NCBI GenBank assembly: GCA_021927905.1 | Contig: BLLK01000051.1 | Location: forward strand, 1,054,001-1,118,000 | Length of the DNA stretch: 64,000 nt | Direction: 5' to 3' | From: Chaetoceros tenuissimus | Lineage: Eukaryota; Bacillariophyta; Thalassiosirophyceae; Chaetocerotales; Chaetocerotaceae | Shown: positions 52,364 through 63,717 of the stretch, one piece after another | Numbering within the stretch: position 1 is the stretch's first letter | Layout: every line of letters starts with the position of its first letter | Position numbers and translations under genes: made by a program | Notes under the pieces: generated by a model | What the model was told of the DNA's origin: nothing | What the model saw: only the letters and a program-made list of their open reading frames with translations | Database searches by the model: none

Positions 52364-53035
52364 TCTAAAACGTTGTTCAGGAGCTTGATTTGTACAATGT
52401 ATCTATTTGTACAGTATGTTGTTTCTTGTTACTGATGATGTTAGACCTTCCTTGATCAAGGCATCACATTGCTTCAGTATCTTTTTGTTTTTGAAAGAAT
52501 GAGTGGTCGCAGGCCAATTCTTGAGGGGTAAAACACATACTCAAAATCTACTTGAGCCCCCTTCGGAAAAATATGTGAGCGATTAAAGAATCGTTATATG
52601 ACATTATTACTTATGTTTCGTACCATGTCAAAATATTGTTTGATATCCTACACGATTGGATGTTATTACTTTAGTAACTTTATACAACATTTATGCGCAC
52701 TGCAAGCGGAATGAAGCGGAAGTAGCTACGTTATGGACGAAAAAATGTAATGAAAAAGAAGCCGAAGCGCGGTACATTTATTGAGCAGCTCAGAAGCACT
52801 GCAAATGCACTGCTTATTCCCTATTTATCTAGCCTTCTCAGGACAAGACTCCTACTAGAGTATTCATTCTAGATACCATCCTAGTCTAGTAGCACTACTT
52901 GCCATTGCTCTATTTAGGTTACTACGATTGCTCATAACAATAGAGCGGCCGAGTAGATACACTTCAATTGGGTCTTTTGGGTCATACATAAAACACAAGC
53001 ACAGCCTAACACATAATTGACCCAAAGTACACAAC
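52364..53035. other. divergent intergenic region, no gene seen
   Basis: Upstream of SAICAR synthetase and the LNR protein. No convincing coding frame or RNA gene. Confidence 0.5.
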
Positions 53036-55751
53036 ATGGTGTTTGGAAGAAAGAAGAAGGACGTAAACAACACCATCGACTATGGAGACGATGATTACGA
53101 TTCATCCGTCATGGCATCTGAACAAACACCGGATGAACAGTCCTCATCTTTAGACTCAAGTGCTCTCCTGAAACTACAGAAGCAAGTCGGTGAGCTTGCA
53201 AAATTGATCCAGACCAAAGATCAAGAAATCAATGAGCTGAGGGGAAACATGCGTTCAGATAAATCCACCTTCTCTGCTTTGAACGCTAAAATCAATAAAC
53301 TTGAAAAGAGCGTGTCTTCAGGCAAGAGCTATGATTTATCTTCACCTGGTAAACTCAGGGCAGTCAAAGAGGACTCCTCATCGGCTATGGACTCATCGGC
53401 TATGGACTCATCGGCTATGGAGTCGTCTTCCAAGGAAGGGGACTTTGAAGATGACCTAGTGGAGTCAGACGATGAGTCTAGTCTTGAGGAACCTATGATT
53501 CCTTTTGACGAAGATACCTTTAGTCTCATGATGCTTCATCCTGTCTTCTCTAGAGATTGGTTATTGGCTATATTGACTGTAGTCTTTCAGTGGTGTTTCT
53601 TGATCTTGATTATTGTGAACTTGAATAGTGGAAATGAAGTTATCTTCAATGTAGCTTATTCGGTACCTATTGAGGTAACTGTCGGTCAATACCTTGGTAT
53701 TTTCATCTGTGTGGGTGTGCAGACTGATATTCTTTCCAGTGTCAGAATGATTGCTGCAATGTTCTCCGCAGAGGATTATCATGAAATCATTGGAGAAGAT
53801 GAGCCTAGTAAAATGTTGTTCTTTATGAGAATTATTTTGCCAATGGGTGTCAAATTCATTGGTGGTGTACTGGTACTTATTTGTAACTTTATCACCATTG
53901 TTTCCTCTACGAACATTGTGGACCTGATGAAGGATGTTGCAGCTTTGCTCATTATCTCGGAAATTACAGAAATTCTCTTTCAATTGGCAGCTTTTGGATT
54001 TATGGGGAGCGTGCTAGAAGATCACGCGAAGGAGGTACCAGAGACAGAGGTAGAAGATGTATTTGCTCAAGAGAGTGGATTGCTTGGTGTCAAATTTTGC
54101 AGATTTAATCCTCGTCTCATTGTTTTCTTGGTTTTGGTACTTTCGATGGCTGGTACAGTCACACTTTTCGTCAGCAATCAAATTAATGGAACATACTTTT
54201 TCACTCAATATCCATACTGTACCATATCAAAAAGAGATATTACCAGGTTTGGAGACGGTGTTTGCGATGGTGGATTACTTAATTCTATTGAATGTGATTT
54301 TGACGGTGGAGACTGCGTGAATTTCAATTTGTAAGTTTTACATTGTACATGTTTCATTTTTTCTTTTCTGCATTCAGTAATCTCATGATATGGAATTTAT
54401 ATATCAACGTCAACAGAGCATACCCCAATTGTGAAGCACAGGAGCCTTCCAAAATCGGAGACGGTACGTGTGACGAGGTTTACAATAATGTAGAGTGTAA
54501 ATACGACGGAGCAGATTGCTGTCCGTTTGGAGATCCAGCGAGACTTGACGAACTTGAAGATGGGAACCGATTGAAGAATCAAGATCAGTGTGATGGTGGC
54601 CAATATTCTACTAAAAAATGGTAAGTTTTGCAAATAATATTGCTTGATTTCTAGTCGTCTTGATGATGAATCTAATGTGTATATCCAGTAAATACGACGC
54701 GGGAGCTTGTGATTCGCTTAGATCTACATTTCCAAGATGTGATTTTGAAGAAATTGGAAACCTCTTTGACAAGAATGACTATGCTCCAGTTCTTGGAGAT
54801 GGTATCTGCGAGAGCTCTGTTTACAACAACAACGAATGTGGTTACGAATTTGGTGATTGCGAAGATTGCAACAGTCTTGTTTTCAATACAAACTTGACAG
54901 GAGATGGAATTTGCCACGGTGGTTGGCATAACTCTGACCGCTGTAATAGCGATGCAAGAGATTGCGTAGCTTTCAATCTTAGGTATCCAAGATGTGCCAT
55001 TGATGCTGAGAGAAAGCTTGACCCCAGCAAGCCATTACGTCAGGTACCAGTTATCGGTGATGGAGTGTGTAACTCTGGTCTCTATAACAATGCCGATTGC
55101 GGTTTCGAAGATGGAGATTGCCTGCTTTGTAACGAGCTTGTAGATAATGTAACCAAGATTGGAGACGGTGTTTGCGATGGTCAAAACTACATGAGTTTAG
55201 CATGCGGTAGAGATGGTGGAGATTGTGCTGAATGTCCTTATTCTCAGCTTGAAATCGGTAACGGATGGTGCACAACAGAATATAATACCCGTGAATGTGG
55301 CTATGACGGAGGTGACTGTGCAGAATTCAACAGTAACTATCAAAACTGCGCCGTCCAATTCCCGTCTTTGTTGGGAAATGGATACTGTAATGGAGGTATC
55401 TATAACACTGCAGAATGTAATTGGGATGGAGGCGATTGCCTCGAGCAGCAGCAAAACTTCAATATGACCAGCTGTAATGTTGAAAGGCCAGACTTACTTG
55501 GCGATGATGTATGCCATGGTGGAGAATACAACACAGAAGAGTGCGGTTGGGATGCTGGTGACTGTTTGGTATTTAACGCCAACTACCCTGACTGTAAAGT
55601 CGAATTCCCTGAGCTCATTAAAAATGGTTGGTGTTCAGGAGGCGAGTACGACACCGAAGAGTGTAAGTTTGATGGAGGGGATTGTTTGCTCTCTGAACAG
55701 GAGGCCCGTATGATTGAAGAGCAGCAACAGACAGGCTTCTTCCAGAATTAA
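53036..55751 (+). CDS. polytopic membrane protein with about ten LNR/Notch-type modules
   Basis: Three exons, 53036-54330, 54417-54620 and 54689-55751, with introns of 86 and 68 nt; 853 residues. The N-terminus is cytosolic, with a coiled coil (KLQKQVGELAKLIQTKD) and a small repeat SSAMDSSAMDSSAMESS. About five membrane helices follow (LLAILTVVFQWCFLILIIV; FIGGVLVLICNFITIV; LIVFLVLVLSMAGTVTLFV). The C-terminal half, outside the membrane, has LNR modules of about 35 residues, each GDGxCDGG..N..ECxFDGGDC. The splices join FNL|AYPNC and KKC|KYDAGAC, keeping Cys spacing. LNR modules bind calcium and appear in Notch, pappalysins and many diatom surface proteins. The ligand is unknown. Confidence 0.78.
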
Positions 55752-56242
55752 GAATCACAGGCTACTGAAGGAAAATTTACTGTACCTGTATTGGGAAAAG
55801 GCCTTATCAAATTAGATAAGTCTATAATTTTTGGTGTAAATAAATGGCCTTTTCATATTTTAGGTTAGAATCTGTAGATTGCAATTATCTACAATAAATA
55901 ATAGAGAAATTGCTCAAATGATGAAAAAGAAACTTTCTTCAGCCCGATAAAATAGCTTACAAGAATGAAATATCTGTTGAAACTAAGATATTAACTTCTG
56001 AATGAGCTAAACGTACATAATATGTCTGATGTTCTCATTTTTTCATTGAGACCAATAAATAGAAATTTAAAATAGAAGTTCAGATCTTCTGCACGACTGA
56101 AAATGGAAAATGTTATGGTCACACGGTCACGAAAAAGAAGCATCGATGAGTACTTATAGGGAAGAAAGGAGTGGCACCATTAAAATCACTTCGAAGTACA
56201 TAAGCTGCCATAGTATTTCTGTGAAGTGATATCGTTTTAAAA
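55752..56242. other. intergenic, no gene seen
   Basis: Between the LNR and MATE genes. AT-rich; no coding frame. Confidence 0.5.
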
Positions 56243-59094
56243 ATGGGTAAAGATGATGGCTACTACAACTATGAGCACTACTACGATGCTATCAAGTTCG
56301 AAGTGAGCTCGGAGACACCATCACATATTGCTATTGGACTTGCTATTGTATTTACTGCACTTGTTATTATTTCTGGGTTTTTCGTCAAGATCAAGAAGAA
56401 GAAATGGCAAAGAGAAACTACTTCCGATAATATGGCAAAGGAAGATGAAGAAGTTGTTCCTTCTTCGTTCATGTGCGGTGCTGCAAATAATGATGTATTT
56501 GACTTTGCTCTAATGGATGACGAACATGAATGTGACAACGCATCGATCAATTCTATGGACAGTGAAGAAGCTTATGAATACTTTGAAACTTTGTTCCTTG
56601 GATTTGAGCAGAAAAAAGGCTCGAGAAAGAAAGAGCCAAAGGAGACAGTATTGATGAATACCGTAAACATAGAACAAGGGATTGAATACAAAAAGAACAA
56701 GTGCACACCTCGAAAAGAGTTGGTTCATTCTCCACCAATGGCAGAAGTAGTAGAGGAATCATTTCTTGACAATTACACTGACAATGTTGTCAGTCAAAAG
56801 TTGAAGCAAAAGAGGCGCTTGTCGCTATTTGGAAGAAGACGTTTTTCTTTACAGTTCACTTTGAATCTAAAGGAGAAATTGAAACGATCTAAAAAGGAAA
56901 CAGTCAAGGAAGAATGTATGCAATACACAAGCTTTGATCAAATCCAGCAAACCCCAATCTCAGCAGAGATTCAGATGCTTGAAATACCAACTAGCCATAT
57001 GAATCACTCTTCGAATGAATCATATGACGCCTTTATTGAAGGAGGAATTGATGTCATAGAGAAAAATTTTGATCCAGATCTAAATATGAAAGTAGAGGAA
57101 ATAGAGAAAAAAAATGATCAAGAAACAGAAGAAAATGCTGAGAACTCTTTGAAAGATGAAATGTCTCAAGTTTGGAAGCTGACCATACCGTAAGTCCCTT
57201 TATATTCTTTACCACATTCACTCAACACCTCATGAAGCAACCACAACTTTCTAAACGCACTTCTTGGTAGGTGGAGTATAAGCTCAATCATTAGCTACGC
57301 TTCTTCAATTGTAGCTCTAGCTCTGATTTCTAGTTTTTTGAGCGTCGCCCAAATGATTTGCTATTCTTATGTCTGGTTCATAACTGGGGCTGCTTTTTTG
57401 CCAGTAGATGCAATCTACAGTTCACTTTACAAACACGTCAACAATGCCATATCAAATGGTGATACGAATGGATATGTGAAAGCTGGGAAGTATATGAAGA
57501 TTTCTTGTATTCTCATAATAGCACTATCAATTCCTATCTCAGTAGGAGTTGTATTCAGTATGGGGTCAATCTTTAGATGGTATGGTTTCGAACAGCACAT
57601 GATTGAGCTGTCTAAAAATTATAGCATTGTCGTTGTGATTCATACAATCTTCAGTACTTTGTTTAGCATAATTACCGTCAGGTGAGTGTTTGAACTATTC
57701 GAAAAACATTCATGGTAGCTCCTTTAGTATTGACTAACTCATTTTCATTCTTAGTACGGACATAGAGGGATATGCTGACTTCAATGCAAAGTTCTCAACG
57801 TTGGAGAGTATTACAGACATCCTACTTTCTGCATTTGTGATTCCTATTTTTCATCCATCATTAGTCCAGCTAGGCCTTATTCATATTTGCGAAGAAATAT
57901 TTGGATATGCGGTATATTTCTACTTAACTGGGTACAAGTGGGGGTGGTATGATCATTACCTTTCCGGGATAAAATCTCCTCTAGAAAACAATGTGAGTAT
58001 GACAAATGCATTGAAATATATTGCAGAATACATCGTGACTAAATTTGGTTTCAAACTTACCATAATAGAGAGAGAATAAGAAAGCTCTAGCGACTCTAGT
58101 GAAGAAGTCATTTCCTCTTGCATTGGATGCTGTCAACTCAAACTTGGAATGGTTCACTTTTTCATTCTTTGCATCGTATGTAGGAGAGGCAGAAGCAGCC
58201 TGCTGGGTCTTATTGTCCTATATCTATGATATCATGGGTGTTCTTCCATACTATCTAGCTGAATCCGCAGAGTACAGAATATCAAGCTTACTGAGTACTG
58301 GCAATATTGCAATAGCAAGACGTATTGCAGATAAAGTCATGTTGCTCTCCTTTCTTTGGTCTTTGGTAGATACTGCCATCCTTTTCGCAGTGAAACTACC
58401 TCTAATCCGTATTTTGACTAGCGACTATGACCTAGCCTTTATGATTGATAAAGCAATGCCCTTGGTGTTATTTTGTCACCCTTTCTTTACTTTGACCTCT
58501 ACTGCAGGATTCTACAACCATGCACTGGCAATGTTCAAACGCTCTACAAAGATTTTGGTTTTGGTGAATGTATTTGTCATTATACCTTTAGGTGCTGTGT
58601 CAACGTTTGTATACGGGTGGGATATATCAGGTCTACTCATTGCATCAAATGTAGGGCATGCTGTAAATGGTTTTATTGTATTGATAGTGTATAACAATGC
58701 CGATTGGGAGAAAGGAGTTCGAAAGAACAAGAAGATGGCAGGCAAGATTGATTCTTCAAGCAAAGTGAATTTGAATACAAGTATTGAAACTGAACCAAAT
58801 AATGATTCCATTGACTATGACCATTGCTACTCCAGCAAAGTGAATTTGAATACAAGTGTTGAAACTGAACCAAATGATTCCATTGACTATGACGATTGCT
58901 ACTGGGACGAACTCGATCCCAAGGCAAAAGAGTCGGCAGAAACATTAGGATACAATAAGGATCGTTGGGACAATGACATGGAACTCGAAGAGTTTTGCGA
59001 GTACAACGATTTTGACTTTGAAGAACTCCCAGCATATGTACAAGAAGCTATTTTGTATTTAGGCTACACACAAGACAGCTGGAACGCAGAATAA
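56243..59094 (+). CDS. MATE-family multidrug/toxin efflux transporter with long N- and C-terminal extensions
   Basis: Four exons, 56243-57189, 57271-57681, 57755-57992 and 58069-59094, with introns of 81, 73 and 76 nt; 873 residues, all phases consistent. The first exon encodes an N-terminal single membrane helix (HIAIGLAIVFTALVIISGFFV), an acidic and Lys/Arg-rich cytosolic linker of about 270 residues, then the MATE core begins in exon 2. MATE helices read SIISYASSIVALALISSF, LPVDAIYSSLYKHVNNAIS, LEWFTFSFFASYVGEAEAACWVL and AESAEYRISSLLSTGN. The tail repeats SKVNLNTS..ETEPN..DSIDYD, and ends in two WDELDPKAKESAETLGY-like boxes. MATE proteins exchange organic cations for H+ or Na+. The extensions suggest regulated trafficking. 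Confidence 0.78.
58759..58902 (+). repeat. 75-bp direct repeat in the MATE C-terminal tail
   Basis: AGCAAAGTGAATTTGAATAC starts at 58759 and 58834. Both copies continue with the coding phrase ETEPN and then DSIDYD. A recent in-frame duplication. Confidence 0.8.
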
Positions 59095-59698
59095 GTTCTG
59101 AAGGAAATCCCAACATAATCAAAGTTATTTAGTAATCTAACCATGCAATGCATGTACATTGATTGTTTTTCCGATTTCCTATATATTCAGATTCGAAGTG
59201 CCAATGATATTTCGTCAGATCTGCGCGAGGAATCTTTCCTCAAATTCTTTTTGCATCAAAGATCATAAAAAGTCACAAGACGAGAAATCTTCTGCATCCT
59301 GCACTTTCCTTGCTTCGCGAGAAGGTTGCATGCCATGATATCATATTTCAATCATGTCGTATGCCCTTCAACCTCCTAAAAAGTTGATGACTCTTCCATT
59401 TTTACATGATATTTTTATGATAAAGAAAGAATAACTTTCACGTAGTTGAGAAGGTAAAAGGCACTATCTTAGCTGGTATTTTCTGCGTAGAGTAGGGACG
59501 ATCGTACTATCCAATTATGAATCTAATCTATGGTATCCACTTACTGTTGGTCAGACATGAATTCAAACTAAAGCATTTGGAACGCTATAGATCAAATACG
59601 ATGTCGTCATTCACAGCAAAGTACTCAAGTACTCGATATCGTCCAATTGCCATCAAGCATCACTAAACGTCGGAGGTAAAAATAGGCTCTTCTTTTCT
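59095..59698. other. convergent intergenic region; probable 3' UTR of the candidate selenoprotein
   Basis: About 600 nt lie downstream of the candidate selenoprotein on the minus strand, and also 3' of the MATE gene. A SECIS element for selenocysteine would be expected here on the minus strand. I tried several hairpins, including one near 59400-59440, but none fits the AUGA/AA/GA consensus cleanly. Confidence 0.4.
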
Positions 59699-60001
59699 TT
59701 ACTCTTCTATCATTTCCTCTTGAAATATTCTCAGATTTTCTTTGATAGTCTCCATTGTTTCTTTTCGCTTCGCTGCATACTTTGAAAACAAGTCTTGCTG
59801 TCTTCCTTTCCAGATTCGTGTTTTGTTTCCACCCAAAACAGCCTCAATTGTTACTTGGATTGGATACTTGTTGACAGAATATATTGTAATGTCGGCATCT
59901 GGAAAAACACTTTTGATGCATGACAATGCCGTATCTCTCTCTTGCTCTCCTCCATCTCAGTTACGGCAAAAGCGTAGAATAAAACTTAGCGATGCAGACA
60001 T
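59699..60001 (-). CDS. candidate Rdx/SelH-like selenoprotein with CxxU motif (in-frame TGA read as Sec)
   Basis: Reading from ATG 60001 to TAA 59699-59701 gives 101 codons in one frame, interrupted only by a TGA at 59957-59959. The N-terminus reads MSASLSFILRFCRN, then the TGA, then DGGEQERDTALS. Cys12, two residues and the TGA at position 15 form a C-x-x-U motif after a hydrophobic strand, exactly where Rdx-family redox proteins (SelW, SelH, SelT) have CxxU or CxxC. Downstream, CIKSVFPDADI, PIQVTIEAVLGGNKTRIWKG and ETMETIKENL follow the SelH/SelW pattern of helix, strand, strand and C-terminal helix. Without TGA read-through the frame starts only at TTG, so no ordinary start explains it. The 100-residue length fits the family. 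No SECIS was confirmed. Confidence 0.55.
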
Positions 60002-60630
60002 GATGATTCTATAAATGGTGGTTGGTAGTATTTCGTCACTGTTGTAGTATTGCTTTTGGTGTTTTATTCATTATTATTTTTCCTTTTCAGGCCTCACATA
60101 AAAAAGCCTAGACACATTCACATCGAAAGTAATCCTCATCAGGTAAGGGCTTACGCACGACTGAACAATCAGGCTTCTGCTGATTCTTCTCGCCTTCGAT
60201 TCAGAACTTTTCTTTGAAGAAAGAGGGAGATCCAAGCAAATAACAGTCTATCTTCGCACTTCTCACCTACTAGGCGAAGATGTTAAATTGTTAAAATGTT
60301 GATGAAGCATTCTTCTTGCATGTAATTCTTGCTTTATTTCATTGCAATCTTTATCACCAACACAATGACGGAGAGTTCGATCATGTGGAAATAGTACTCC
60401 TCCTCTAGCAAAAGTACAAGTAGATTAAGACTTTTAAAATTATAGATTACTTAGCTACAACCATACATGTGAATAAGTTTGCTTTGTTCCAAAGCGTGGT
60501 GATCAAAAAAGTTTTGATGACGGAGAAGGAAGTTTTCTTCTCAGAGCTACTACTACTAGCACATTTCTCCTCATTCCTACGCCAAGTCGACTCCTATGTG
60601 GGATGGTAAATACAAGACAGTTGCTAATTC
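60002..60630. other. intergenic, no gene seen
   Basis: Upstream of the candidate selenoprotein. No coding frame with motifs; part may be 3' sequence of the neighbouring basic protein gene. Confidence 0.4.
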
Positions 60631-61161
60631 TTAACCGATAGAAGACCAATTCTTGTCTTCAGATAAAAGAGTGTTACAAATCTCAATTAAATCCAGGATT
60701 TCTTGGTGATTATGAATTGATCTTCTTTGGATAGGGGAATATCTTGAGCTTGTAAGAGATGAGGTTGACAAAGTCAAATCTTCCAGTTCATCATGAGGGC
60801 CATGATAACGATTGAATCTACTAGATTGTGTAGTTCTAGAAGAAGAGAATCTAGTACCATTGCCATTCTCCTGATGGCGAGCACGATTGTAGTTGCTACC
60901 ATATTCATCGTTTACTGGGTATCTACGATCTTCGTTGGTTGTCACTCTGGATGGTGGAACAACAAACGGAAGATTATCAGGAGTAGGAATACGCTCACAT
61001 GATACACTATCTCCAACATACATTGGACATTCTTTGAAAAGCTTTCTTCTCGCTTGGTTTTTCTTTTGGATTTGTGAAATCATTGTATTGGTTGATGTAT
61101 GAAGTACGTTTTTATGAATAAGCTTTCGAAGTTTTTGTTTGATTGATCTTTTCAGTGCCAT
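60631..61161 (-). CDS. small basic protein, function unknown
   Basis: 176 residues from ATG 61161; upstream the frame reaches only TTG. A basic N-terminus (MALKRSIKQKLRKLIHKN) is followed by a helical segment, CPMYVGDSVSCERIPTPD, a Ser/Arg/Asn-rich low-complexity middle, and a short hydrophobic helix near the end (EILDLIEICNTLLSED). No membrane helix or known domain. A TGACGT site lies 177 bp upstream at 61338-61343. The frame is long for the local base composition but its status as a gene is uncertain. Confidence 0.45.
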   Translation of the reverse strand: MALKRSIKQKLRKLIHKNVLHTSTNTMISQIQKKNQARRKLFKECPMYVGDSVSCERIPTPDNLPFVVPPSRVTTNEDRRYPVNDEYGSNYNRARHQENGNGTRFSSSRTTQSSRFNRYHGPHDELEDLTLSTSSLTSSRYSPIQRRSIHNHQEILDLIEICNTLLSEDKNWSSIG

Positions 61162-61974
61162 CTCAGGTGGAAGCAACTCGTGTTCTCCCGCTTCTCAAGT
61201 TCCTGGGCTTCCTTCAATATTCCCACTTCACTTCCTTGTCATGTCATTGAATAAGAGCACCCATGTTTTTCTCGTTTGTATGATCTGCTAGACTACGTGC
61301 GTGAACTCAGAACAGCACAAAAATTCTTACGTGAAACTGACGTTTGTGACATCATCGAAGCAAGTCACGGTACTTTTCTTCAGAGAGGGAATGCTCCGCA
61401 TCCTTGATCTGTTTCTATTCTTATGTATCGATACTCGTATTTTCCTTGCTTCCCGAGTGTCCTAGGAATACATTCCCATCATTGATGGGAAGGCAGACCA
61501 CTCAGAGCTTTGCGAAGTTGCCGTGACATGATTGTGTCGGACTACGTACTTAGGGTTATCAATAAATTGGATTGAAATTTCAATTTCAAATGAGACTCAG
61601 CTCTAAATAAAACATAGAAAGTATTGATATAAACTACTTTAAGCAGGTACATTTCCTGGGCATCTTAGTTGTTGTTCAAACAAATTATATTGCGTACGTA
61701 TTAACATTCTATTCAATACAATATGTCATTGCTTCAAAAATACTCTGCTGCGCTGATAAGACCAAATCAGAGCAGTGAGAAATGTTATCTAGAAATCTAT
61801 GTCGCGTCTACCTTCGCCTATTTAATTTACAGTAGTCTTTAGCTTTGGGAAAAGTAAAAGCATTGATGTAATGCAAGTTTTAATTTTAATGTATAATTTT
61901 TGTTACTTGTATAATTTCATCGTATTTGAAATATATGGTTTTGCCCCGACGTAATCACTTTTCCCACCTTCTGT
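61162..61974. other. intergenic, no gene seen
   Basis: Upstream of the small basic protein gene and 3' of the cytochrome b561 gene. It contains TGACGT at 61338-61343. No coding frame. Confidence 0.5.
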
Positions 61975-63338
61975 CTATTCCAACTGCTCCTCTACCATAT
62001 GTTCTAAATTTTCATAGACAACCTTGTCTTCCTGTGGCTGTTGCTCTACTACTTCAACATCGTCATTTTCCATAACCTCCTTCTTTTCCATAATCCCAGG
62101 ATCTTCATCATTAGAAGTTGCAATAGACTTGTAATGATTCTTATCATAAGCTAGTACCTCCAATAGAATCCACAGAGATCCACCAACTGCAACTCCCATG
62201 ACAATCTGAAAGTTACGTTGGTTGGTAGGGGTAAGAAGATCGAGAGTTGTTCCAATTCCAATGGTAATAACGGCAAGTAACAATGTCAACCATCCTAGTC
62301 TTTTGTGAAAGATCTCCCAAATGAAGCGAAGGGTAGTCTTTTCTTCTCCTTCTTTTGGCGCATGTGGTCTAATGAGCGCATTGAATGGCTGAAGGATACC
62401 TAGAATCATGACAGTCATTCCCAATGCAGCATGTGGGTAGTAATGAGTTCCATCTCCTTTTCTAGAAAGAGCCCTAAAGTTATGAAGTGCAATTCCCCAT
62501 CCTGCAACTGCAAAAACAAGTCCAAGAGGTTGCATGATTCTATGCAACTTGAACCACCATCCATCTGGACGATGCTTTCCAAATCTTGCAAGAATGGCTC
62601 CAGATGGAAGAAGGAATCCCCATGCGAACATCATAAGACCTCCATGTGCGATGATGAGACGTTTAAGTCTTCCTGAATCCTTGATGATTCTTGGAGGTGC
62701 AAGTTGTGGAACTCCGGCGCAAAGATCATCAAACTCGTCAGCATGAGCAACCTCTTCTACTCTGATGATTGCTGGAGATCTAAATGTGGCACCTTTCTCT
62801 ACGAATCCTCTGATCGCCATTCTCAATCCTCGTTCTACTTTGCCAGGACCATTTTCTAAGCTTGTGCTCTCACAGTCAGCACAAATAGCATTAGCATAGG
62901 CCCAATCTCTGACCATAGTGTTATCGTCCAAACGCCCTATGGTACAGTGGTTTCATTGTTCATTATTTATGAGAATATATAAAAAAGATGCAATAGGTTG
63001 AAGTATAGAGAGCAAAAGATACTTCACTTACATTCACGTCCATATCTAGTTTCTGAACCAGTCTCGTCCTCCAATACATTCAAAACTTCAAAAGAACTTG
63101 CCAAGCAATGTGGGACGTCAATTAGACAATGCACAGAATGGGAAAGAGGTCCAGTTGTGCCCAATGTAGCAATTGCCCTGTTTTCAAAGAGTACTCCAAG
63201 ATCGATACAATAGCGATCCATGATGAATCCTTGTACACAAACTGTGTCTCCTGCTTTTGCAATTGGCAATCCATCTTTTGCAGCGTGAACAAGTGTGCTT
63301 CCATAGAGAAGCAATGATGATAGGTTGAAAAAGTTCAT
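61975..63338 (-). CDS. cytochrome b561-domain membrane protein
   Basis: Two exons, 63338-63032 and 62936-61975, with a 95-nt intron; 422 residues. Signal peptide (FFNLSSLLLYGSTLVHA). A secretory-side domain of about 150 residues has several Cys (VCVQGFIMDRYCIDLG, SHSVHCLIDVPHCLA, ICADCEST), and is followed by the b561 core. Helix ligands read IIAHGGLMMFAWGF, WFKLHRIMQPLG, HYYPHAALGMTVM and IFHKRLGWLTLL. The four conserved His suggest two b-type haems on either side of a membrane. Such proteins carry electrons from ascorbate or similar donors across membranes, often ferric reduction. The luminal domain is not a clear DOMON. The C-terminal tail is acidic. Confidence 0.82.
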
Positions 63339-63717
63339 ATCTGGTATTCAATTTTGATTCTTTTAATTTTATGTGGTGTAAGCAGTTTGCTTGCTTCAAA
63401 AACAGATGGTGGATGTTCTCAGGAGGCTGCTCGTAAAAAGATCTATCGTACCAAAAAGGGAAAGCCATAAAGGGAAAGCCATAAACTTTAAGCTAAATCT
63501 GTCAAGAGGTCAGTTTATTTAATGATTTCGGAGAAACTGTTTTACCGAAAGTCGGGGGACGACGCAAATTTTAGGATTGTCTTGGGATATTTTCATTTCA
63601 TTCCACAGTTCCACATTCGCACTTTCCACCCTTCCACTTTTTCATTTGAATGATATTCCCTTTTCTTTTGCCGTGATGATTGAAACAGCCCCAAAACTTC
63701 AATCATCATGAGACCAT
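63339..63717. other. intergenic, no gene seen
   Basis: Between the cytochrome b561 start and the end of the partial gene at the window edge. No coding frame. Confidence 0.5.

Noticed and set aside
59380-59450. Hairpin AAAGTT...AACTTT downstream of the candidate selenoprotein, tested as SECIS
   Set aside because: The stem is plausible but lacks the AUGA/GA quartet in the right place and the apical AA.
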